A stretch of DNA of 64,000 bases from Isoetes taiwanensis (Eukaryota > Streptophyta > Lycopodiopsida > Isoetales > Isoetaceae), in NCBI GenBank assembly GCA_021234155.1, contig JAJEKV010000016.1, positions 1,924,001 to 1,988,000 of the forward strand, given 5' to 3'. The notes beneath the pieces are model-generated. The model did not search any database, was not told the DNA's origin, and saw only the letters and a program-made list of their open reading frames with translations. Each line of letters starts with the position of its first letter. The first letter of the stretch is position 1. The translations under genes and the position numbers were made by a program. Of the stretch, positions 55,681 to 64,000 are shown in pieces.

Positions 55681-56952
55681 AGCACCATTTCAGTAAATTC
55701 ACTTCATAAATGGCCAATTTGATATTTGCCAAATCTTCAAACTCCTATGGCGTGGCCATTCCAAAATGTTATGTGCACTAGCAACTTGTTGTGGTGGCCA
55801 TTTAAACCATGGAATAATTTTATATTTCAATATGGCCAAGCTCTATATTGGCCAAGTGTAGGGATATAATTTTGCCACTTGTAGGGGACTGAAGTCTTTT
55901 TTAGTTTAGCCCTAAAATTCTAAAAGCATTTCTAATAATATAGTTTTTCTTTCCTTCGGTTCATTTTTTCTTTTTTAATTTTATTTTTTATTTGCAATTT
56001 ACATCCCAAATTTGTTCTTCCTCATCCAGCTCGAATATGCACTTCATTGCCCCAACTTAAATCAAGGTTAGTTTCCATTTACCAAGTACTTGCAATATGG
56101 CTTTGGATGAGATCAATTCTACCAACTCCATTTGCGCTTTTGTCTAAATTCAATATATTTAAAACATTCAAATGATCTTATAATAATCATCATACTTAGA
56201 GAAGTGTAGCATGTATTTGTTTGTGACAACTACATAGAGCATCATAGAGACTAGTATTATCTTAGTGACATGGCTATCATATTTACATTTTAGATGTATG
56301 GATATGGTCAATCGAAATTCTTGGAAAAAAATTAGTCTCATGATTTCGCCATTTAAGTTACAACCTCTTGCTGTAACGATTCGAAAAAGGGCCAGGCCAA
56401 ACTACGTTTAGCAAATTATCTAAGGTAAGTAGTGGCCAATATTTTACGCCCCGTCAAATATGTAAGGAGTTTAAAAATACCCCCGCCCGAAAGTGGCGGC
56501 CGGATTGTAATGAAGCTCCCAAGAAATATATTGAAGGCCCAAATCGTTCTCACCGTGGACAGAGGTAATCGCCATCCGAAATGAACCGCAAATTAATTAG
56601 ATCAAACAACCGAATCGATGAGCTCAAGTAGAACTAGAAGGATTGAAAGCATTAGCAAACCGGATGGAGAGGCGTTAAAAGACGGAGGAAGGGGCAAATG
56701 CTTGAGGAAGGGGGTACTTTTTAGACACCCCAACATTTTGGCGGTAATTCGTATGGAATAATTTGTAATTATTGCTTCCATAGAACCTCCAGGCGGGTAG
56801 GTCGGGGATAATGCCGAACCCGCACCTTGTCGACACCTGGGGGAAGGGGCATGGATGAAAAAGCCTGCACCCCCCGCGATTCTCATTGGCCGCGCGATTT
56901 CCATGCTGGCATCGAGGTTGGGACAATAAGTGATCCCAAAAAAACTCTAATG
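55681..56952. other. Right end of the composite insertion; TGGCCA-rich
   Basis: TGGCCA or GGCCA words occur more than ten times between 55560 and 55860, mostly with AT-rich spacers. They resemble subterminal protein-binding repeats. The rest is AT-rich until the CATTAGAG-type terminus at 56952. Confidence 0.4.
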
Positions 56953-57935
56953 CTGTGACCTTATAAGGAGATCCCTCCAGGAAACGTCTCCACTCCTCGA
57001 AAGAATCCATTATCGCCAACAACTCCTTGTCATAAATGGGATATATAGTTGATTTCAATAGCCTGAAAGTTTCGTGAGTGATAGGCGATTGGATGCAATT
57101 CATGGCCATCCCCCTCCTATGACAGAATCCCACCAAGAGCAAAATTAGAAGCATCTGCTTCGACAACATATGGGCACAAAGGATTTGCATGAATAAGAAC
57201 TGGCACCGTGGTAAAAGCATGCTTCAGAGTAATGAAAGCAAGATCCGCTTCCACATTCCATTCAACTGGCACGTCCTTAGACATGTCAAAGGAAGGGCAA
57301 TCTCCGAATAATCTCGAATGAAACGTTGATAGAGATTGGCAAACCTAAGAAAACACCGAACATCTCGAACTGATGAAGGTGTTTGCCACTCTAGAATAGT
57401 GCTGACCTTTTCGGGATCCATAGAAACTCCATGTGGAGTGATATGATAGCCAAGGAACTCCACATTATCCTGCTCAAAACTGACACTTCTCAAGTTTGAC
57501 ATATAACCCATGCTCACGAAGCTTCTGAAGGACCTGTCGAACATGCCTCTCATGTTCTTCGAGAGTCTTAGAATAAATAAGAATTATCATCCAAATAGAT
57601 GATAATAAAAGTGTCTAAGAACTCTTGAAAGACATCATTGGCCATATGCTGGAATACTGTTGGAGCATTGGTAAATCCAATGGCATAACTTTGTACTCAA
57701 AATGGCCATACCGAGTACAAAAAGCTGTTTTCCACTCATCACCATCCCGGATCCGGATAAGATTATAGGCACCCCAAAAATCAATCTTCGTAAAATAATG
57801 TGCACCCTGGAGTCGTTCCAACAACTCTGGGATCAGAGGAAGCGGATACTGATTCGGCACTGTGATTTTATTGAGGCCACGATAATCAACGACCAGACGC
57901 AGTAAATCATCCTTCACAAGGCACCCAAAATTGAA
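56953..57935 (-). pseudogene. Ty3/gypsy Pol, 5' part: reverse transcriptase and RNase H start
   Basis: Minus-strand blocks are [14 protein letters not shown] and [13 protein letters not shown] (57900-57830), [15 protein letters not shown] (about 57790), [16 protein letters not shown] (about 57730), IIIYLDD with the polymerase active-site aspartates (about 57600), VEFLGYHITPHGVSMDPEKV (about 57460-57400) and the RNase H segment YPIYDKELLAIMDSFEEWRR (about 57040-56985). It ends at the 56952/56953 junction and continues at 33503. Frameshifts separate the blocks. Upstream of 57935 the retroelement stops: protease and Gag are absent, so the 5' side is truncated or displaced by another insertion. 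Confidence 0.8.
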
Positions 57936-58522
57936 TTAGTATGACTTTTTAACCATGGTTTATTGGTGAAAGCTAAGCATTTTAACCGGTACCAGTTTGT
58001 GGGCCAAAAAGTTTACAAACCATGTCGGGTTATGCAACATACTTAGTTAATATGATTTGATGGTGTGATAAACAAATACCATTAGTTTACATGGTAAGTT
58101 TAACATCGTTCATTTATACGATTCGATAGTATGATAAATGGGCATAGCTTTCTGAGATGGTAAGTATAGTTAATCCTTATTCCTACTTAAAGTATATGAA
58201 AGATAATATTGCTATACATCAAGTTTTGTGACAAGATGTTTTACTCCATCTATCTTCTTTGCTTTACAATGGTGGTAATACAAGATGTTTTACTTCATCT
58301 ATCTTCTTTGATTTACAATGGTGATAATACGAGATGTTTTACCCCATCTATCTTCTTTGCTTTACAATGGTGTAATACAACATGATATTGTACAAAAAAG
58401 TGTTTCATGGGCATGGTTTGTAGATATGATATATGGTGTTACAATGTAGTATGATTTGGGGCATTTGATTTATTTATAAATCTCTATCGGGCCAAGGAGT
58501 CGAACCTTGGGAAATCCAAATC
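57936..58522. other. No gene; 49-bp tandem repeat
   Basis: AT-rich sequence replaces the expected 5' part of the retroelement. It contains the tandem repeat listed at 58231. Confidence 0.45.
58231..58386. repeat. 49-bp tandem repeat, three units
   Basis: Units start ACAAGATGTTTTACTCCATC near 58231, 58279 and 58328 and end TTTACAATGGTG(G)TAAT. A fourth is truncated. Confidence 0.85.
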
Positions 58523-58855
58523 CCTTGAATGACATTGAACTGGAATTTCATAATTCATTTTGGCTATACCACGCAAGACCAATCCAAACTTGAATCATTC
58601 TAAAACCTTGTCATCTCCCAGCCAATTAATTCACCCCTTCATTTGAATTTAAGTTGGAATCTTTGGAAGCAACAAGATCAAATGCCTTGAATGACATTGA
58701 ATTGGAATTTCAGAATTCATTTTGTCTATACTATGCAAGACCAAGTACTCGAGTTTATTTCAGTCCTTAAATCATTCTAAAACCTTGTCATCTCCCTGCC
58801 AACTAATTCACGCCTTTATTTAAATTTAAGCAATATTGGAATCTATGGAAGTTTG
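58523..58855. repeat. About 162-bp tandem duplication
   Basis: Copies begin CCTTGAATGACATTGAA at 58523 and 58685. They share GCAAGACCAA, TCATTCTAAAACCTTGTCAT and CCAA(C/T)TAATTCA in order. Copy 2 carries small insertions. Confidence 0.85.
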
Positions 58856-61477
58856 AAGTCAAAGGCATGTCATAGCCACTCTGATCAAATGAGAACAAGA
58901 CATTACCAAGGCATTCACCATTTGCCTCCCAAAATTGTTCCAAATTTGTTGCCACCTGGATCCACCACCTGCAAGTATGAAAGATGAATGAGAAAATGCT
59001 TTAATTACGATATGTATAAGTAGCAATAAGAACATATAAAATTCCCTAAGCCTTTGTTACTTCAAGAGTAGTTCTTAATTTGCTCCTGAAAAACAGAGTC
59101 GTCCTTTGCCTTCCTTTCTCTGGCCTGAAAGCACTCTCCAGGAGAGGTATATATGCATGAGAATAATATAATGAACTTCAATAGCATAAGATTCAAAGCA
59201 GAGAAGCATTGCATCCATTACTTGCTCCTCCAAGGAGACACCATAATTTTGCTGATGGTTTGCCACATCAAAGCTTCAAGCTCGTATGACTTTAGAGAAG
59301 CCAGAAGAAAGAGAAGAAGAGGAACCAGAGTGCCGTTGAAGTTAGGATCGCTCTGCATGAAAATTCTACAGTTCTAAGTATCGCGTTTGAATCCTGACAT
59401 TTGCAAGATGTGTCTGAGTGCAGTTCCTTGTTGCCATTCCATGGAAAAATATTATTATGTAAAAAAAAAATGATATTACTTTAACAAATGGCATGCCTTT
59501 AAACAACGAATACTGCTCATTCTTGTTGTAGAATAAAAGCTATCTTCTTGCAAAAGTAGAAGTGTAAAAAAACAAGACTATAGAAACAAGAATCCATGAT
59601 TCTTTACCATTCTTGCACTAAGAATTCTTTACCATTCTCGCACTAAAAATATGAAAGTAGAAATGCATACCCTTGTTGACGGTAGAAGCACAGAAAGCAG
59701 ATAGAATGAAAGATTGTTTTTAGATTACATTCACTGAAATCAGCATGTAACAGGTAGAGAGAATCTGCCACTATCACTACTCCATATTGTTGTGAATTAA
59801 AACTAGTGTGATTAGAGTCAGATCCGACGCCGCCCTTCTTCATAGAGCCATCTCGCCTCTGCCACTGCCGCTGTTCCAAAAGACAAAAGAAAAAACGAAA
59901 ACCTAACCTAAAGAAACGTAACCTAAATCAAACCCAATAAGATTTCCAGAAAATTTAAAAACATATGAAGGAAATTTGACTATTTTCATAGGATAGGGCG
60001 GTTTCTTTTTTTTAATTCTTAGACGGATGGTTGTGATGATTCCTCGAAATCTTCCAAACCCTAGATCATCATCTCTTCTTCTCGCAAGTTTCAAACGAAA
60101 TGAAGGAAAATTGTTCTGCTCCATGCTCCAGTGCCTAAGACTAGAATCACACTACAATCAACTGAGAAGGTTTTGCATTGGGCACACTTAGAGGATTTTG
60201 CTAGCTATTTGATATCACATTAGACCCATGCCTAAGTAAAAAAGAAAAATGACACGTCATTTTAGTTCTTGCTTCATGATGAACATTGCATCAATCATCT
60301 TCGCGACTTTTACCACCCATATTCCAAATCCAATCAAGGACGTTTGCAAATCGTCTCAACTGCGTGGTTTGATGAATGATCAATTGCAGGGTGTGACTTT
60401 GCGGCCGATTGATGAGCTCTTGGCCGTCGTAAAATCTAGCATGCCTTCTTTGGGCACAACGACAGTAGCAGGCCATGCATGTTTATGGCAGATCGTTTGC
60501 CCCTAAAGCTCCAAAGCTCCAGCCTTATCCATATACTTTCATATCCTGTTATTCACTGCAAGCTAACTTAACCTAGCCATTTATTTGAATGACCACAAAG
60601 TGCTTGAGAAAATGGCAAGCAAGGGTCAAATAACCTACAATGAGCTATACCCTAAGTATCCACTCAAGAATGCTGCACACACTATGCCACGAGAGTAATT
60701 AGCATTCTGTAACCAATGATATACCTTGCTAGATTTCTATATATATATATATCTTTACACATCTAGCTGAGGGCTCATGATCTTTAAGTTTGCATATTAC
60801 TTTGCATAGTTTTGAGCATAGAAAGCCGTCGCGATAAATGTTTTGTATATCTTCATGATGTACAACACTTTGCAAGAATGACACCTTGCAAGAAATACAA
60901 GAATATATAAGCAATGGGCAAAACTACACTAAGAAATGTGTGCAACCACATCCTCCTACATAAGGATCTCCTATTGCAAGTACTTAACATTGAGAAACAA
61001 TTCCAACTCCCACGTACATTCCTACATAGATATTCTATCACCGTTGTTGTACATCCCTACATAAGAATATTCTATCACCATTGTTCTCAACATTGAGAAA
61101 AAATTCCAACTCCCACATATATCTACTATGGCAACCTTGCCCTACTGATTGGCATCTTGGCAGACACCCTACTAAAGTTCATAAATGACTCCAACCATTA
61201 TACAATTTGAATATCATATATGAACCCATTTGGCTACTGGAACCGAGCTACATTGGATAGGAGTTGAGAAGATTGCAATCAAAACATCGAACCTAGCTCT
61301 AGAAGAGTATTTAACTTGGATGAAGACCCATAGTAATTAGCTGATCTATAGCTTTATTTAAAGTGGTGCCAAACTTCTAGTCAATTTGCCGCATTTCTAA
61401 TTGACTTTACCTCTAAGTACCAAACTTCTAGTCAATTTGCCTCATTTCTTCTCTCCACACCACCAATGCACAATATA
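58856..61477. other. No gene identified with confidence
   Basis: Minus-strand stretches near 59075-59370 (NHQQNYGVSLEEQVMDAMLL in one frame, LVPLLLFLLASLKSYELEAL in another) look coding but match nothing I know. A direct duplication of CATTGAGAAA.AATTCCAACTCCCAC occurs near 60988-61020 and 61090-61115. GTACCAAACTTCTAGTCAAT duplicates near 61365-61435. Confidence 0.35.
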
Positions 61478-62385
61478 AGTGAATGAGAATGAGAATGATT
61501 TTTTATCGTCCACTGAGGCCAATCGGGCTATGGGACCGAGGACATATCTGATCTCGCATGTCCATAACCTCCTGAAGATATGATCCCAGCACCCGTACGA
61601 ATGCTGTGCTTAATGTCACATGTAACGGCTGGCCAGGCCTGACCAACTCAGCATATCGTGTCCGAATTTGATCATATGCTGGGCAACTTTGAAGGGTATG
61701 AGATTCATCCTCAATGACTCCCATTTGGCAGCATTGACAGAGCCTGTCCTGGTGTGGCTTACCAATCCATCTGCCTGTCTCAATTCGAAGATGATGTGCC
61801 CCTGTGCGAATGGAGGCAATGAGTCTACGCCTTTTCATGGGCAAGTGGGTACGCAGGTAGCATTGTGGGCCTCGTTCCAATGTGGGATTTATGTGGCGCT
61901 GGTAGTATGCTGTCTTGACCTTTTCAAGGTGCACTTCCGTCCAGTGGAATCACCACAATGTAATTCCGCCAGGCGAGATCACCACACTGTGAATCCACCA
62001 GATAAAATCACATCTTTGTGATTCCGCATGACGGAGTCACCCAAGCCGCTAGACCTGTATGTCCGACATGTGACTAAATCGGGACCATATGCAGGACCAG
62101 ATCGATGGCCATTGTGTCGTCATGAGTTCACCGCGCCGGAATGTTTTAAATTCTCAGCCCACGTACGACTATTCATACCATCCACGAAATCGCCTGCTCT
62201 TGTTTTGCCCTGCCTCAATTCGATGATGGCGGCGGGGGGTTTGGCATGGACTTGGACAAGAAGATTGAGGAGATAAGTGCCTGGAACAACCCAATTCCAT
62301 CTCCCTGCAGTGGCGCAAGCTCTAATATCATTTCTAGTAGCACCTAAGCAGGCATTTGGCAAACAGACTCTATAGAAGGGCATTT
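61478..62385 (-). pseudogene. LINE 3' region with C-terminal zinc-knuckle frame
   Basis: The minus-strand frame 61934-61503 reads RRLIASIRTGAHHLRIETG and HQDRLCQCCQMGVIEDESHT, then LQSCPAYD. The RTGAHxLxxExGRW and CxxC...DExHxLxxCPxY pattern is typical of the region after the reverse transcriptase in plant and animal non-LTR elements. The 3' flank shows CGATAAAAAATCATTCTCAT, that is a GAATGA-type microsatellite tail, on the minus strand. The same 3' end is seen at 29780. Further upstream frames (62383-62120) are degraded. The reverse transcriptase itself is not in view, so this is a 5'-truncated copy. Confidence 0.65.
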
Positions 62386-62638
62386 TGACCAGAATCGACT
62401 ACCCTGGATCATGTTAGAGCACCAGGGTCCTGATCCAAAAGGGAGGGGGGTTCTCAACTGGTGTGGGTGTGCCACATTCCCACTTCACGGGTTGGAGATT
62501 TCATTGTCGGGGAGCAAAAAAGTGGGGAAGCACCATGCAGTTTCTATGTAAGAAGCTCTCAAAGGAATAAAGAGCTAATCTAAACCGGGCAAAGGTTCAT
62601 ATCTAACTTTGAAGAGGTGTGCATTTCCTTTCCTTAGC
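62386..62638. other. Intron-like or intergenic stretch before the FAR1/MULE-like exon
   Basis: Non-coding sequence ends in TTTGTTTGGGGGATTGCAG, a good splice acceptor directly before coding-like sequence. Confidence 0.35.
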
Positions 62639-63190
62639 CTATTGTTTATTTGTTTGGGGGATTGCAGAAGGATTTTAAAGCATGGCTGATTCATTCATTG
62701 TACAACAAAGGTACTAGTGTGCCTATGGGCCAGAAGACAAATCTGAGAACACTCATGTTGTGGAGGATCGACGTCCCCCTCCAGGCCAAAGAAGGAAGAG
62801 GGTTGAGAGGGGGGAGGATTTTAGAAGGAGCTGCCAATGTCATTTTACTTTGAAACAGCTCTCCTTCTTCCCGATTGCACTCAAATTACCTACCACAAAT
62901 GGGATCATGTGAACCAGCAACGTGCAATCTGCCACGGTAAAGCACTACCTATTGAGAAAGGGTTGAGGTATAGGCTAGCACCATGGCTGACAGCTGAAAA
63001 GAAAGAATGGATCAAACAGAAGGTAGTGCATTACATAATACGTAGAATGGTGATGAACATCCACTAGGAGAGGGTGAACTTGAAGAAGGAGCTAGTTGGG
63101 TTGGATGGTCTTTGCAGGGATGACATGTTGAAGATGCATGAAATCTACAACATTGATAAGTTAGTGGCTCGAACTGTGATGCTCCCTGCT
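62639..63190 (+). pseudogene. FAR1/MULE-like DNA-binding region exon (interrupted)
   Basis: After a splice-acceptor-like TTGCAG the plus strand encodes KDFKAWLIHSLYNKG, then a basic RRPPPGQRRKRVERG and CQCHFTLKQLSFFPDCTQI, then YHKWDHVNQQRAICHGKAL. After a further frame break come YRLAPWLTAEKKEWIKQKV and GLCRDDMLKMHEIYNIDKLV. The CxC...F...L...I.Y...HVN...CHG arrangement recalls the zinc-binding N-terminal part of FAR1/MULE-type proteins, either host transcription factors or transposases. No MULE DDE core is seen. The similarity stops at about 63190, where LTR-like sequence begins. Identification is tentative. Confidence 0.4.
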
Positions 63191-63197
63191 AAATGTA

Positions 63198-64000
63198 TGA
63201 CACCCGGTCGTACATCTCGTAGGAAATCCCTCATCCAGCCCTCCGGCCGCATGGGCCCTCCATCTATCCTGCACTCAAGGTACTCCTAGCACGGGAAGGG
63301 GACGCAGAGGTGCCTTGACGCCCTTCCCATATGGGATTCTATACATCGGAAACACAACATAAAGTCAGCACTAACAATAGCAATACATCCAACTACCTCG
63401 TAGGGTAGTGCATCCATACATCCATAGATCCAACAAAGATATCAGCATGCCATAAAACATGGAGGCTCCTACCCAGGCTCAGACTCATAAGGAAGTAGAC
63501 TGATGGCTAGGCTATAAGATAGAGCAGACCGAGGTATAAACAATGGCGAGGCTGGCTATAGATAATGGCTAGGGTTGACCACTCCATCCGCTCTCCTCCT
63601 CGCACACTTTGCGCATCGGGCTAGATCTGGACTTTGGCGGATCAGTAGCCCCGCCGTAGAGCACGAAGTCTCGAGGTATCACCCTTTGAGGCTACTCCGA
63701 GTTGCATCTCCCCGGTCCGATGAGGCAAGAAGAGTTCCATCTCCTCTTCCCGAAGTCTAGTGGTTCCCAAGGGCAGCTAGAGAATCGCGGCGCACGTGAT
63801 TCTTTTCCCCGATCGAACCCCCAAAACAGAGCCGCCAACACCTTGCAACTCCCCGAGGATCAGGGCGGCACCATTGATCCTGTGGAGTGTCGACTCCATG
63901 CCCGCCCACACGGCGACCGCCATAGATCTAACGGTCCCCAAAGAGCCGCGGCTCTCGCCAGGGACCCCCATCCTTTTGGCCACTAGCCTCGTTATGTAGT
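63198..64000 (+). mobile_element. LTR-like sequence beginning TGACACCC (runs off window)
   Basis: From TGACACCCGGTCGTACATC the composition changes abruptly to moderate GC with tandem CATCCATACATCCATAGATC words. A TG-starting GC-richer block that interrupts a coding exon is what an LTR insertion would look like. Without the second LTR, primer-binding site or target duplication in view this is a weak call. I see no supported gene up to the window end. Confidence 0.3.

Larger units (their letters stand above)
33504..56952. mobile_element. 23.4-kb composite insertion splitting the Ty3 RNase H domain
   Basis: The left end reads CATTAGAGGTTTGGTGGAG. The right end, reverse complemented, reads CATTAGAGTTTTTTTGGGA. 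Outside these ends the flanks (33503 and 56953) join to restore an uninterrupted RNase H reading frame with conserved TxHxNLEYF-type residues, and no base is duplicated or lost. It therefore looks like a terminal-inverted-repeat element that inserts without target duplication. Subtracting the nested CACTA element leaves about 7.9 kb. Candidate own genes are 34099-35114 plus 50681-50905 (plus strand) and 52870-55680 (minus strand). Superfamily not recognised. Confidence 0.6.

Noticed and set aside
56675-56935. C-terminal extension of the Ty3 RNase H frame
   Set aside because: This frame reads through the 56952/56953 junction into the unrelated insertion. The true continuation is at 33503.

Overview
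This window looks like land-plant nuclear DNA: AT-rich, transposon-dominated and gene-poor. It carries Ty3/gypsy, CACTA, hAT, LINE and SINE sequence plus fragments of typical plant gene families (phytocyanin, lectin-type receptor kinase, AVT amino-acid transporter, HECT ubiquitin ligase, GH35 beta-galactosidase). The transposase family of the first 17 kb makes me lean towards a non-seed vascular plant such as a fern, but that is inference. Most reading frames are broken. Only one locus, 26758-28178, still looks like an intact gene.

Region 1 (about 2.3-17 kb) holds two copies of an unusual two-gene DNA transposon. Gene 1 encodes a ParB/sulfiredoxin-type domain joined to a beta-order amino-methyltransferase domain (a D-I/L-P-Y motif first, an FSGSG-type motif near the C-terminus). 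Gene 2 encodes a transposase with IDGMDQ, DNTTRENKN and GHTHDQID motifs. The genes are divergent. The simplest reading of the order gene1(-), gene2(-), gene1(+), gene2(+) is that copy X (about 4.4-13.0 kb) inserted in inverted orientation into the divergent promoter region of copy Y (2.3-4.3 kb plus 13.0-16.95 kb). A 16-bp palindrome, TGTATTCCGGAATACA, is scattered through both copies: at the ends of X, in the promoter regions and inside introns. Its length and symmetry recall bacterial parS sites.

Region 2 (17-31 kb) holds a beta-galactosidase relic, a dispersed repeat R split by a decayed hAT element, a HECT-ligase exon, a phytocyanin ectodomain fused to a kinase C-lobe (26758-28178) and the 3' tail of a LINE.

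Region 3 (31-58 kb) is a set of nested insertions. A minus-strand Ty3/gypsy chromovirus-type element has a 3' LTR with a perfect heat-shock element next to its TATA box. It is split inside its RNase H domain by a 23.4-kb insertion (33504-56952) with CATTAGAG ends and no visible target duplication. Inside that insertion, a plus-strand gene is split by a 15.6-kb CACTA element (35115-50680, target duplication TAT). That element contains a minisatellite, a foldback element, a SINE, an orphan CACTA end and a second 4.8-kb CACTA element (41735-46572) carrying a degraded AVT1-like amino-acid transporter gene.

Region 4 (58-64 kb) holds tandem duplications, a LINE 3' end with a zinc-knuckle reading frame, an exon resembling a FAR1/MULE DNA-binding region, and an LTR-like start running off the window.

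All family assignments were made by eye from motifs, without database searches. Coordinates of broken genes are approximate to tens of bases.
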